Below the pieces are notes generated by a model. The model saw nothing but the letters and a program-made list of their open reading frames with translations. It was not told the DNA's origin and did no database searches. Positions 50,848-59,022 of a stretch of 64,000 nt of DNA are shown here, piece after piece (the first letter of the stretch is position 1; every line of letters starts with the position of its first letter). The DNA comes from Nocardioides sp. 503. GTDB lineage: Bacteria; Actinomycetota; Actinomycetes; Propionibacteriales; Nocardioidaceae. Made by a program: the position numbers and the translations under genes. Location: assembly GCF_004522095.1 (NCBI RefSeq), contig NZ_SPUI01000010.1, positions 1-64,000 on the forward strand, in the 5' to 3' direction.

Positions 50848-50900
50848 TCCGCAGGCCCGGATCCGAGGCCCTGATCCACAGGCCCTGATCCACAGGCGCG
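50848..50900 (+). repeat. Short tandem repeat after lpqB
   Basis: A 14-bp unit, CCCTGATCCACAGG, occurs twice in tandem, with a degenerate copy just before. It lies between lpqB and the ComF-like gene. No function is evident; it could arise by slippage. Confidence 0.5.
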
Positions 50901-50945
50901 CCCGACCCGCTTGCCCACGCCGGCCGCGGCTGGTGCGATCGCGGG

Positions 50946-51701
50946 GTGCGCTACCGCGACGCGTTCAGCGACCTGCTCCTCGGCGGTCGGTGCGTGGGGT
51001 GCGCGGCTCCCGGGCGGCCGCTGTGCCCGGGGTGCGAGGAGGCGCTGCCCGTCCGGGCGGCCCCCGCCTGGCCCACGCCGGTGCCCGCCGGGCTGGTGAC
51101 CCCCTGGGCGGCGGCGTCCTACGACGGAGTGCCGCGGGCGCTCGTCCTGGCCCTGAAGGAGCGACGCGTCCTGCCGCTGGCGCGCCCGCTCGCGCGCCTG
51201 CTGGCGCAGTCCGTCGCCGCGGCGACCGCCGGTCTCACCGGCCCCGTGGTGCTGGTGCCGGTGCCCTCGCGGTCCGCCTCGGTGCGGGCGCGCGGGCACG
51301 ACCCGACCGCGACCGTCACCCGGCTGGCCGCGGCCACGCTGCGCGCGCAGGGGGCCGACGTGGCGGCGTACCGGCTGCTGCGCTCGCGCCCCGGCGTCCT
51401 GGACCAGTCGGGCCTGGGCGCGGCGGCCCGGGCGGCCAACCTGGCCGGGTCGATGGCCTGCCGCGCCGGGGTCCTGCGCGGGATGGGACGACGGCTCCCG
51501 CGCGCCCGCTTCGTGGTCTGCGACGACGTGCTGACGACCGGCTCGACCGCCCGCGAGGCCCAGCGCGCGCTGGAGTCCGTGGGACTCGTCGTGGCCGCCG
51601 TCGCCACGGTCGCCGCCACGCGCCGCCGCAGCGGGCCGGCCGCGGGGATGCACAGCGAAACTTCAGACCCCTGCCTTTCGCCCCACCCCGCCACGGACTA
51701 A
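50946..51701 (+). CDS. ComF family phosphoribosyltransferase-like protein
   Basis: This 251-residue protein has a four-Cys zinc finger (CVGCAAPGRPLCPGC) near the N-terminus and a PRTase motif, ARFVVCDDVLTTGSTAREA, at about residues 192-210. It is the family of ComF/GntX, linked to DNA uptake in Bacillus, but with no known role in actinobacteria. The mycobacterial equivalent (Rv3242c) lies at the same place between lpqB and hpf. The start is GTG 50946. The TAA stop lies inside a candidate -10 box (TAACGT) of the next transcription unit. Confidence 0.88.
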   Translation: MRYRDAFSDLLLGGRCVGCAAPGRPLCPGCEEALPVRAAPAWPTPVPAGLVTPWAAASYDGVPRALVLALKERRVLPLARPLARLLAQSVAAATAGLTGPVVLVPVPSRSASVRARGHDPTATVTRLAAATLRAQGADVAAYRLLRSRPGVLDQSGLGAAARAANLAGSMACRAGVLRGMGRRLPRARFVVCDDVLTTGSTAREAQRALESVGLVVAAVATVAATRRRSGPAAGMHSETSDPCLSPHPATD

Positions 51702-51704
51702 CGT
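51699..51704 (+). promoter_or_regulatory. Candidate -10 box TAACGT for the hpf transcription unit
   Basis: It overlaps the comF stop codon. A start point near 51711 would give hpf a leader of about 310 nt, which is unusual in this window. Confidence 0.45.
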
Positions 51705-52021
51705 CTTGTCATGGAGTCCGTCCGGGTCCGTGGTTGCGCCGTTCTGGCAGTGCCGGGACGGCTAGCCGATGCCAGTCGCAGGCGAAACGGTCCACGTAAG
51801 GCGCGTCCCGAGCTCGCTCGGTCCACGCCGATCACGGTGCGGCTTAGAGGTAAGTCCTGCCTCGCCCCACGCGTCAGATACGCGTGCCGGTGGGAGAAGG
51901 TCAGTAGTGGCATCCAAGCTGCGAGAGCCTCAGCAGGCGGTTGTGGGGTCGAAGACCAGGTCGGCCGGACGGACTTCATGCTCGTGAGTCGACAACCAAC
52001 TGTTTCAACGGGAGGTTCACC
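51702..52021 (+). ncRNA. Long putative 5' leader of hpf
   Basis: This 320-bp stretch holds no convincing conserved gene. An ATG at 51711, 6 nt after TAACGT, opens a 127-codon frame that runs into hpf out of frame, but its protein is low-complexity and Arg/Ser-rich. A hairpin CACGCGT-CAGAT-ACGCGTG lies at 51868-51886. Another possible stem pairs TGGCA and TGCCA near 51744-51773. It may be a regulatory leader; no known riboswitch class was recognised. Confidence 0.3.
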
Positions 52022-52645
52022 ATGGAAGCTGTCTTCACCGGTCGCAACTGTGAGCTGTCGGATGGATTCCGCGCGCACGCCGAGGAGAAGCTGAGCAAGC
52101 TGGAGAAGCACGACCACCGGATCATCCGGGTGCACGTCGAGGTCGACTGCGAGCCCAACCCTCGTCAGCACGACCGCGCCGTCCACGTCGAGCTCACGGC
52201 GTTCTCCAAGGGGCCGGTGATCCGCGCCGAGGCCGCCGCCGACGACAAGATGGGAGCCCTGGACCTCGCGCTCGACAAGATGGCCGCGCAGATGCGCCGC
52301 GCCGCCGACCGGCGCCGGGTGCACCGCGGTCGCCACGCCCCCGTCTCCGTGGGCCAGGCGCTCGCCGGCCTGGAGGTCCTCGAGGACGAGCAGCCCGTCG
52401 ACGACGGCGTGACGCAGCGCCAGGTGGGACCCATCACCGTGACCGGTGACGGACCGCTCGTGGTCCGCGAGAAGACGCACCCCGCCGCCCCCATGACGCT
52501 CGACCAGGCGCTCTACGAGATGGAGCTGGTCGGTCACGACTTCTACCTCTACGTCGACAAGGAGAGCGAGCGGCCCGCGGTCGTCTACCGCCGCCGCGGC
52601 TACGACTACGGCGTCATCTCGCTGGACCTCGCCGCCGCCGAGTGA
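52022..52645 (+). CDS. hpf: Long-form ribosome hibernation-promoting factor
   Basis: This 207-residue protein has the N-terminal YfiA/HPF fold (FTGRNCELSDGFRAHAEEKLSKLEK, then HDRAVHVELTAF) and a linker. The C-terminal dimerisation domain of long HPF follows (TLDQALYEMELVGHDFYLYVDKESERPAVVYRRRGYDYGVI). Such proteins pair two 70S ribosomes into 100S particles in stationary phase. The ATG has GGAGG 6 nt upstream. The order comF-hpf-secA is shared with mycobacteria (Rv3241c) and Streptomyces. Confidence 0.95.
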   Translation: MEAVFTGRNCELSDGFRAHAEEKLSKLEKHDHRIIRVHVEVDCEPNPRQHDRAVHVELTAFSKGPVIRAEAAADDKMGALDLALDKMAAQMRRAADRRRVHRGRHAPVSVGQALAGLEVLEDEQPVDDGVTQRQVGPITVTGDGPLVVREKTHPAAPMTLDQALYEMELVGHDFYLYVDKESERPAVVYRRRGYDYGVISLDLAAAE

Positions 52646-52724
52646 CCCGTTCGGGTCATGCCAGGTGGTCCGTCGTGGCCAGCGACGGGCCACCTGCACC
52701 CCCCGAACGTGTCATGATGCGCGG

Positions 52725-53393
52725 GTGGCTGAGAGGGACGAACCCATCCGTGTGCTCGTGGTCGACGACCAGGAGCTCTTCCGGCGCGGCCTGACGATGC
52801 TGCTGGGCGTCGAGTCCGGCATCGAGGTCGTGGGCGAGGCCGGGGACGGCGTCGAGGGCACGGCGCTCGCCGAGACGGCCGCTCCCGACGTGGTCCTGCT
52901 GGACATCCGGATGCCGAAGCGGTCCGGGATCGAGGCCTGCGTGGCCATCAAGGAGACCGTCCCGTCGGCCAAGATCATCATGCTGACGGTCTCCGACGAG
53001 GAGGCCGACCTCTACGAGGCGGTCAAGAGCGGCGCGTCGGGCTACCTCCTCAAGGACTCCTCCATCGACGAGGTCGCCCAGGCCGTGCGCGTGGTCGCGG
53101 ACGGCCAGTCGCTGATCAGCCCCTCGATGGCCGTGAAGCTCATCGACGAGTTCAAGCAGATGACGCGCCCCGCACGCGACAACGTGCCCGGCCTGCGCCT
53201 GACCGAGCGCGAGCTCGAGGTCCTCAGCCAGGTCGCCAAGGGCCTCAACAACCGCGACATCGCCAAGTTCCTCTACATCTCCGAGAACACCGTCAAGAAC
53301 CACATCCGCAACATCCTCGAGAAGCTGCAGCTGCACTCCCGCATGGAGGCCGTCATGTACGCCGTCCGCGAGAAGCTGCTGGAGCTGCCGTAG
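52725..53393 (+). CDS. Orphan NarL/LuxR-family response regulator
   Basis: This 222-residue regulator has a receiver domain (VLVVDDQELFRRGLTMLL, phosphoacceptor in LLDIRMPKRSG, then LTVSDEEADLYEAVKSGASGYLLKD) and a LuxR-type helix-turn-helix (LTERELEVLSQVAKGLNNRDIAKFLYISENTVKNHI). No histidine kinase gene is near. Streptomyces has a response regulator at the same place between hpf and secA. GTG 52725 follows CATGAT by 6 nt and may be leaderless. Its stop codon sits in a strong hairpin. Confidence 0.92.
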   Translation: MAERDEPIRVLVVDDQELFRRGLTMLLGVESGIEVVGEAGDGVEGTALAETAAPDVVLLDIRMPKRSGIEACVAIKETVPSAKIIMLTVSDEEADLYEAVKSGASGYLLKDSSIDEVAQAVRVVADGQSLISPSMAVKLIDEFKQMTRPARDNVPGLRLTERELEVLSQVAKGLNNRDIAKFLYISENTVKNHIRNILEKLQLHSRMEAVMYAVREKLLELP

Positions 53394-53419
53394 TCCGAGC
53401 GTGCTCGGACTACGGCAGC
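53384..53419 (+). terminator. 17-bp perfect stem overlapping the regulator's stop codon
   Basis: The arms 53384-53400 and 53403-53419 are perfect reverse complements around a 2-nt centre, and the TAG stop (53391-53393) lies in the left arm. It is probably a terminator, but it could also affect translation termination or mRNA decay. Confidence 0.6.
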
Positions 53420-53425
53420 AGCGAA

Positions 53426-53584
53426 GGTTGAGCAAGCGACGCGACCGAGCCTGCGAGGTCGCGCGAGCGCGTCGAAACCCGGTGAGACGAACACCGACGG
53501 TGGGAACGTCCTGCCAGGAGGTTTCGAGACAGGCGCTAGCGCGCCTTCCTCAACCTCCGGACGCGCGCCTTCCTCAACCTCCGG
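53426..53584. repeat. Further copies of the GGTTGAG...TCGAAACC repeat family
   Basis: One copy runs 53426-53479 with an enlarged GC-rich palindromic core. A second, inverted, runs 53520-53555 with core AGGCGCTAGCGCGCCT. A 20-bp segment of the latter (53541-53560) is repeated exactly at 53565-53584. These fill most of the 229-bp gap before the YcaQ-like gene. Confidence 0.7.
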
Positions 53585-53622
53585 GGACGCGACCGTCGGC
53601 CCCGCGTGGTTGAGTGCGAGCC

Positions 53623-54813
53623 GTGAAGGCCCGCCCGACGTCGATCTCGCAGTCCCAGGCGCGCCGCATCGCGCTGGCGGCGCAGGGGTTCCTCGACCCG
53701 CCCCACACCCCGCCGACGATGCGCACCTTCCAGCGCACCCTGGACCGCACGGGCGTCCTGCAGGTCGACTCGGTCAACGTGCTGCAGCGCGCGCACTACA
53801 TGCCGCTCTACTCCCGCATGGGCCCCTACGACGTCGACCTGCTGCGCCGGGCGGCGGAGGAGCGGCCTCGGCGCGTCGTGGAGTACTGGGCGCACGTCCA
53901 GGCGTTCATGCCGGTCGAGCTGTGGCCGCATCTGCAGTTCCGCATGGACCACTACCGCGCTCGGCGCGGCAAGTGGGCGGTCCTCGACGACGACCCCGCG
54001 CTGGAGGCCTCCCTGCTGGCGGAGATCCGGGAGGTGGGCGCGGCCACCGCTCGTGACCTCGACGACGGGCTGCCCCGCGCCAAGGACCAGTGGGGCTGGA
54101 ACTGGTCGCGGACCCGGCAGGTGCTCGACTACCTCTTCTCGGTGGGCGACCTCGCCATCGCCGGCCGCACCAGCCAGTTCGAGGTGCTCTACGACCTGCC
54201 CGAGCGGGTGATCCCCGCCGCGGTGCTGGCCCTGCCGACACCGACGCCCGCGGAGGCCCACCTGGAGCTGGTGCGGCGCGCGGCCCGCGCCCACGGCGTG
54301 GCGACGGTCCGCTGCCTGCAGGACTACTACCGCATGCACGTCGACCAGGTGCGCCCGGCGGTCGCGACGCTGGTGGAGTCCGGCGAGCTGCTCCCGGTGA
54401 CGATCGAGGGCTGGAAGCGTCCGGCCTACCTGCACTGCGACGCCCGGGTGCCGCGGCGCGTCGGCGCCCGCGCGCTGCTCAGCCCGTTCGACCCGGTGGT
54501 GTGGGAGCGCGAGCGCGCCGAGCGGCTCTTCGACTTCCACTACCGCATCGAGATCTACACCCCCGCGCACAAGCGCGTGCACGGCTACTACGTGCTGCCG
54601 TTCCTGCTCGGCGAGCACATCGTCGCCCGGGTCGACCTCAAGGCCGACCGCCGGACGCGCACGCTGGTGGTCAAGGGCGCCTACGCCGAGCCGGCGGCAC
54701 CGCCCGAGACCGCAGAGGAGCTCACCGCCGAGCTGAGCGTCCTGGCAGGGTGGCTGGGCCTCGACACCGTCGTGGTCGAGCCCCGCGGTGACCTCGCCGC
54801 GCGCCTCGTTTAG
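53623..54813 (+). CDS. YcaQ-type winged-helix DNA glycosylase (HTH_42 family)
   Basis: This 396-residue protein belongs to the AlkX/YcaQ family that unhooks interstrand DNA crosslinks. The catalytic QxD appears in GVLQVDSVNVLQRAHY (about residues 45-60). ARALLSPFDPVVWERERAERLFDF and HGYYVLPFLLGEHIVARVDLKADR mark the conserved C-terminal half. GTG 53623 is chosen because TTGAGT lies 7 nt upstream; an in-frame GTG at 53614 is possible. It sits between the response regulator and secA, directly after the repeat cluster. Confidence 0.88.
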   Translation: MKARPTSISQSQARRIALAAQGFLDPPHTPPTMRTFQRTLDRTGVLQVDSVNVLQRAHYMPLYSRMGPYDVDLLRRAAEERPRRVVEYWAHVQAFMPVELWPHLQFRMDHYRARRGKWAVLDDDPALEASLLAEIREVGAATARDLDDGLPRAKDQWGWNWSRTRQVLDYLFSVGDLAIAGRTSQFEVLYDLPERVIPAAVLALPTPTPAEAHLELVRRAARAHGVATVRCLQDYYRMHVDQVRPAVATLVESGELLPVTIEGWKRPAYLHCDARVPRRVGARALLSPFDPVVWERERAERLFDFHYRIEIYTPAHKRVHGYYVLPFLLGEHIVARVDLKADRRTRTLVVKGAYAEPAAPPETAEELTAELSVLAGWLGLDTVVVEPRGDLAARLV

Positions 54814-54832
54814 GCACCTTCCAGCCGCTGGG

Positions 54833-54838
54833 TAGAGT
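54833..54838 (+). promoter_or_regulatory. Candidate -10 box TAGAGT for secA
   Basis: It predicts a leader of about 47 nt with AAGGAG 10 nt before the GTG start. Confidence 0.4.
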
Positions 54839-54891
54839 GGGAGAGCCGCTCTCACGGCCCGCATGCTGCCAACCCAAGGAGTCATCCCGTC

Positions 54892-57729
54892 GTGCCCGTC
54901 ATCATCGACAAGCTTCTCCGCATCGGCGAAGGCAAGATCCTCCGGCAGCTCCAGAACATCTCCAAGGCCGTCAACGCGATCGAGGACGACTTCGTCGCCA
55001 TGAGCGACGACGAGCTGCGCGGCATGACCGAGGAGTTCAAGGCGCGCTACGAGAAGGGCGAGACCCTCGACGACCTCATGCCGGAGGCGTTCGCGACCGT
55101 CCGTGAGGCCGCCAACCGGGTCATCGGCCAGCGCCACTACGACGTCCAGATCATGGGCGGCGCGGCGCTCCACCTCGGCAACATCGCCGAGATGAAGACC
55201 GGTGAGGGCAAGACCCTCGTCGCGACGCTGCCGTCCTACCTCAACGCGATCTCGGGCAAGGGCGTCCACGTCGTCACGGTCAACGACTACCTCGCCAAGT
55301 ACCACGCGGAGTGGATGGGGCGCATCCACCACTTCCTCGGCCTGACCACCGGCGTGATCCTGCCGGAGATGCGTCCCGCCGAGCGCCGCGAGGCCTACAA
55401 CTGCGACATCACCTACGGCACCAACAACGAGCTGGGCTTCGACTACCTCCGCGACAACATGGCGGGCTCGATCGAGGAGTGCGTGCAGCGCGGCCACAAC
55501 TTCGCCGTGGTGGACGAGGTCGACTCCATCCTCATCGACGAGGCCCGGACCCCGCTCATCATCAGCGGCCCGACCCAGGACGAGGTCAAGTGGTACGGCG
55601 AGTTCTCCAAGATCGCCAAGACCCTGGTGCGCGACACCGACTACGAGGTCGACGAGAAGAAGCGCACGATCTCGGTCCTCGAGCCCGGCATCACCAAGGT
55701 CGAGGACCACCTCGGCATCGAGAACCTCTACGAGTCGGCCAACACCCCGCTCATCTCCTTCCTGCACAACTCGATCAAGGCGAAGGAGCTCTTCCGCAAC
55801 GACAAGGAGTACGTCGTCATGCAGGGCGAGGTGCTCATCGTCGACGAGCACACCGGCCGCATGCTGTCGGGGCGCCGCTACAACGACGGGCTGCACCAGG
55901 CGATCGAGGCCAAGGAGGGCGTGACCGTCCGCGAGGAGTACCAGACCCTCGCCACCGTCACCCTGCAGAACTACTTCCGCCTCTACGAGAAGCTCTCCGG
56001 CATGACCGGTACGGCCATGACCGAGGCCTCGGAGTTCGACAAGATCTACAAGCTCGGCGTCGTCCCGATCCCGACCAACAAGCCGATGAGCCGCATCGAC
56101 CAGGCCGACCTCGTCTACCGCACGGAGGAGGCCAAGTACGACGCGGTCGCCGACGACATCGCGGAGCGCCACGAGAAGGGCCAGCCGATCCTGGTCGGCA
56201 CGGTCTCGGTCGAGAAGTCGGAGTACCTCTCCGACCTGCTGAAGAAGCGCGGCATCCCGCACACCGTCCTCAACGCCAAGGTCCACGCCGACGAGGCCAA
56301 GATCGTCGCCATGGCCGGCCACAAGGGCGCGGTCACGGTAGCCACCAACATGGCCGGTCGAGGCACCGACATCATGCTCGGCGGCTCGGTGGAGTTCCTG
56401 GCCGACCAGGCGCTGCGCGAGCAGGGCCTGACGCCGGCCGGCGAGACCGCCGACGAGTACGAAGCCGCCTGGCCGGCCACCCTCGCACGCGTCAAGGAGC
56501 AGGTCGGCCGCGAGCACGACGAGGTCCGCGACCTCGGCGGCCTCTACGTCGTCGGCACCGAGCGCCACGAGTCGCGACGCATCGACAACCAGCTGCGTGG
56601 TCGCTCCGGCCGTCAGGGCGACCCGGGGGAGTCCCGCTTCTACCTCTCCCTCGAGGACGAGCTCATGCGGCTCTTCAAGTCCGAGTGGGTCGACCGCGTC
56701 CTGCAGATGCTCAAGATCCCCGACGACGTCCCCATCGAGAACAAGCGCGTCACCGGCGCCATCGCCAACGCGCAGGGCCAGGTCGAGTCGCAGAACTTCG
56801 AGTCCCGCAAGAACGTCCTGAAGTACGACGACGTCATGGACCGCCAGCGCCAGGTCATCTACGCCGAGCGCCGCGAGGTCCTCGAGGGCGCCGACCTGGA
56901 GGAGCAGATCCGCACCTTCATCGACGACGTCGTCACCGGCTACGTCACCGGCTCGCTCGCCGAGTTCGGCGAGGAGTGGGACCTCGAGCAGCTGCGCACC
57001 GACCTCGGTCAGATCTGGCCCGTCGGGCTGGACTTCGACCAGCTCGAGGAGGAGGCGGGGGGCCGTGCCAACCTCGACCGCGCCGAGATGATCGAGCTGC
57101 TCAAGAAGGACGCCCACGCGGCCTACGACGCGCGCGAGGAGGAGATGGGCGAGGAGGTCATGCGCGAGCTCGAGCGGCGCGTGCTCCTGTCCGTCCTGGA
57201 CCGCAAGTGGCGCGAGCACCTCTACGAGATGGACTACCTGCGCGAGGGCATCTACCTGCGTGCCTACTCCCAGCGCGACCCGCTCGTGGAGTACCAGCGC
57301 GAGGGCTTCGACATGTTCGCCGCCATGATGGACGGGATCAAGGAGGAGGCCGTCGGCTTCCTCTTCAACCTGGAGGTCCAGGTCGAGGAGGACGACCACG
57401 AGGGTCACGACCACGACCACGACCACGACCACGGCGACGACGAGGTCTACGAGCCGCTCCTCCAGCCCGAGGGCACGGTGCAGCAGCACGCGCCGGCCAT
57501 CCGGGCCAAGGGGCTGGACCGTCCGTCCGCCCCGGCCAACCTCGCCTACTCCGCCCCCAGCGAGGACGGCGAGGCCGAGGTCACCGGGGTCACCGCCGCC
57601 GATGCCGACGACGAGTACGCCGGCGTGGGCCGCAACGCCAAGTGCCCCTGCGGCTCGGGCAAGAAGTTCAAGCAGTGCCACGGCGCCCCGGGCGGCCCCA
57701 CCGGCCTCACCGCCCGCGCCTCCGGCTGA
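54892..57729 (+). CDS. secA: Preprotein translocase ATPase SecA
   Basis: This 945-residue motor drives proteins through SecYEG. It has EMKTGEGKTLVATLPSYLNA (Walker A), VVDEVDSILIDEARTPLIISG (DEAD), the preprotein cross-linking region, MAGRGTDIMLGG, LRGRSGRQGDPGESRFYLSLED, and the C-terminal zinc finger NAKCPCGSGKKFKQCHG. An unusual His/Asp-rich run (DDHEGHDHDHDHDHGDD, about residues 833-850) precedes the finger, encoded by a GACCAC repeat. GTG 54892 has AAGGAG upstream. It is the SecA1-type housekeeping copy. Confidence 0.98.
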   Translation: MPVIIDKLLRIGEGKILRQLQNISKAVNAIEDDFVAMSDDELRGMTEEFKARYEKGETLDDLMPEAFATVREAANRVIGQRHYDVQIMGGAALHLGNIAEMKTGEGKTLVATLPSYLNAISGKGVHVVTVNDYLAKYHAEWMGRIHHFLGLTTGVILPEMRPAERREAYNCDITYGTNNELGFDYLRDNMAGSIEECVQRGHNFAVVDEVDSILIDEARTPLIISGPTQDEVKWYGEFSKIAKTLVRDTDYEVDEKKRTISVLEPGITKVEDHLGIENLYESANTPLISFLHNSIKAKELFRNDKEYVVMQGEVLIVDEHTGRMLSGRRYNDGLHQAIEAKEGVTVREEYQTLATVTLQNYFRLYEKLSGMTGTAMTEASEFDKIYKLGVVPIPTNKPMSRIDQADLVYRTEEAKYDAVADDIAERHEKGQPILVGTVSVEKSEYLSDLLKKRGIPHTVLNAKVHADEAKIVAMAGHKGAVTVATNMAGRGTDIMLGGSVEFLADQALREQGLTPAGETADEYEAAWPATLARVKEQVGREHDEVRDLGGLYVVGTERHESRRIDNQLRGRSGRQGDPGESRFYLSLEDELMRLFKSEWVDRVLQMLKIPDDVPIENKRVTGAIANAQGQVESQNFESRKNVLKYDDVMDRQRQVIYAERREVLEGADLEEQIRTFIDDVVTGYVTGSLAEFGEEWDLEQLRTDLGQIWPVGLDFDQLEEEAGGRANLDRAEMIELLKKDAHAAYDAREEEMGEEVMRELERRVLLSVLDRKWREHLYEMDYLREGIYLRAYSQRDPLVEYQREGFDMFAAMMDGIKEEAVGFLFNLEVQVEEDDHEGHDHDHDHDHGDDEVYEPLLQPEGTVQQHAPAIRAKGLDRPSAPANLAYSAPSEDGEAEVTGVTAADADDEYAGVGRNAKCPCGSGKKFKQCHGAPGGPTGLTARASG

Positions 57730-57731
57730 GG

Positions 57732-57762
57732 CGGTCCCCGGGGGCCGCGGCCCCCGGGACCG
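57732..57762. terminator. Strong bidirectional hairpin after secA
   Basis: A nearly perfect palindrome (arms CGGTCCCC-GGGGGCCGC and GCGGCCCCC-GGGACCG, one bulge) lies between convergent secA and the Rv3235-like gene. It is probably a shared terminator. Confidence 0.7.
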
Positions 57763-57784
57763 TCCGACCCCCACCGGGACCCGC

Positions 57785-58267
57785 CTAGCTCCAGTCGAGC
57801 GCCGTGCAGACCCACCGGGGTCCGCGGGCCTCGAAGCGCGCGGCTACGGCGCGCGAGCGCTCGCCGTAGCGGACGTGGATGCTGGACTCGAAGACCGCGT
57901 CGTGCAGGAAGCAGGTGTGGACGCTGATGACGCGCGGGCGCACCGGCTGGACCCGCCCCTGACCGGGCACGTGGCCGCCGGCGCGGGCCACGAGGACCGC
58001 ACGGCGGTCCAGGTCGGCGAAGACGTCGCGGGTGGTCCAGCGCAGCACCTGGGTGGAGGGCCGGTCGCCGCCGACGATCTCCACGATCGCCTGGGCGAAC
58101 CGGCGCGCCCACTCCTCGGCCCCGCGGCGCCGGCCCAGGGCGATCGGCACTACGGGCGCCACGGGTGGCTCCCGGCGGGGCAGCAGGTCCAGGGCGAGGG
58201 TGCCCTGCGTCGCGGCGAGCGGCACCGGCACCCGGAGGGGCACGACCTCGGTGATGTGGCTGAGCAT
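57785..58267 (-). CDS. Rv3235/DUF6459-like protein
   Basis: This 160-residue protein has the family core EEWARRFAQAIVEIVGGDRP followed by QVLRWTTRDVFADLDRRAVLVARAG and HTCFLHDAVFESSIHVRYGERSRAVAARFE. It is conserved beside secA in actinobacteria; function is unknown. The ATG at 58267 has TGAGGAG upstream. It lies 10 bp after the LysM gene, in the same direction, so the two are probably cotranscribed. The fold resembles small ferredoxin-like domains, but this is a guess. Confidence 0.82.
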   Translation of the reverse strand: MLSHITEVVPLRVPVPLAATQGTLALDLLPRREPPVAPVVPIALGRRRGAEEWARRFAQAIVEIVGGDRPSTQVLRWTTRDVFADLDRRAVLVARAGGHVPGQGRVQPVRPRVISVHTCFLHDAVFESSIHVRYGERSRAVAARFEARGPRWVCTALDWS

Positions 58268-58277
58268 GATGATCTCC

Positions 58278-58931
58278 TCACGGGGTGGGGTGGTCGGGCA
58301 GGACGAGGCGCTGACCGGGCCGGAGCAGGTCCGGGTCGTCGCCGACGGTGGTGCGGTTGAGCAGGTACAGGCGCCGGCAGTACGTCGCCGTCTCGGCGTC
58401 ACCGGCACCCGGGCCGAGCCGGGCGGCGGCGATGGCCCACAGCGAGTCGCCCGGTGCGACGACCACGGCCACCGGAGAGACCGGGGAGGCCGGGGCCGGC
58501 TGAGGCGCGCGCAGCCCGCCCACCGGCCGGTCCGGGAGCGGCAGCCCCTGCAGCGCCGAGCGGGTGGGTCGGTCGGGGTCGTGGTGGACGACGCCCGGGG
58601 TGGCCGGCGCAGGGGCGGCGGCGGCCCCCAGCAGGGCGACGCCGCACGCCACGAGGAGGACCCGTCGAGCGGCCCGGGGGACCCCGGGGGTCGGCCCGGG
58701 GGCGGGGGAGCGCCAGACCTGGACGACCACCACGCTCGTGACCAGCCACCACCAGCAGCCGCAGAGCGCCAGGGCCGCCGCACAACCCGCGACCAGGAGA
58801 TCGTCGAACCCCCGCGCCGCACCGCCGGACAGGTCCGGGGCGCACCAGCGCAGGAGGAGACCCAGACCCAGCGTGGTCGTCGCCCAGACCGCCGTACCGC
58901 GGAGGCGACGTCCGGTCCCGAGACCGAACAT
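58278..58931 (-). CDS. LysM-domain membrane protein
   Basis: This 217-residue protein has two or three N-terminal helices (TAVWATTTLGLGLLLRWCAP, LVAGCAAALALCGCWWWLV and VLLVACGVALLGAAAAP). A Pro-rich segment and a C-terminal LysM repeat follow (VVVAPGDSLWAIAAARLG...YLLNRTTVGDDPDLLRPGQRLVLP, about residues 158-215). LysM binds N-acetylglucosamine polymers such as peptidoglycan. It is cotranscribed with the Rv3235-like gene. The upstream 91-bp divergent region carries a perfect palindrome and direct repeats. Confidence 0.85.
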   Translation of the reverse strand: MFGLGTGRRLRGTAVWATTTLGLGLLLRWCAPDLSGGAARGFDDLLVAGCAAALALCGCWWWLVTSVVVVQVWRSPAPGPTPGVPRAARRVLLVACGVALLGAAAAPAPATPGVVHHDPDRPTRSALQGLPLPDRPVGGLRAPQPAPASPVSPVAVVVAPGDSLWAIAAARLGPGAGDAETATYCRRLYLLNRTTVGDDPDLLRPGQRLVLPDHPTP

Positions 58932-58941
58932 GTGCGTATCC

Positions 58942-58978
58942 TTGCGTTTGCCTACGTTTGCTTCAGTAGACGTCTACT
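58942..58978. promoter_or_regulatory. Candidate operator: direct repeats and 14-bp palindrome
   Basis: GCGTTTGC and ACGTTTGC repeat one helical turn (10 bp) apart at about 58944-58961. They are followed by the perfect palindrome AGTAGACGTCTACT at 58965-58978. This lies in the 91-bp gap between the divergent LysM and hypothetical genes. The tandem repeats and palindrome look like binding sites for one or two regulators. Confidence 0.4.
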
Positions 58979-59010
58979 CGTGATCATCGTCAAGTGCCTC
59001 TCCACCGCCG

Positions 59011-59016
59011 TACGCT
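59011..59016 (+). promoter_or_regulatory. -10 box TACGCT, leaderless start
   Basis: It lies 6 nt before the ATG at 59023. Confidence 0.5.
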
Positions 59017-59022
59017 TCCCCC

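Noticed and set aside
51711..52094. 127-codon frame starting 6 nt after TAACGT, overlapping hpf
   Set aside because: The promoter spacing is attractive, but the predicted protein is low-complexity, shares no motif and runs out of frame into hpf. It is kept only as part of the leader finding.
53536..57774. Open frame of more than 1400 codons on the minus strand across secA and the YcaQ-like gene
   Set aside because: It mirrors the plus-strand genes; GC-rich third positions suppress stops on the opposite strand. The amino-acid composition is unlike any protein family, and both real genes have clear motifs.
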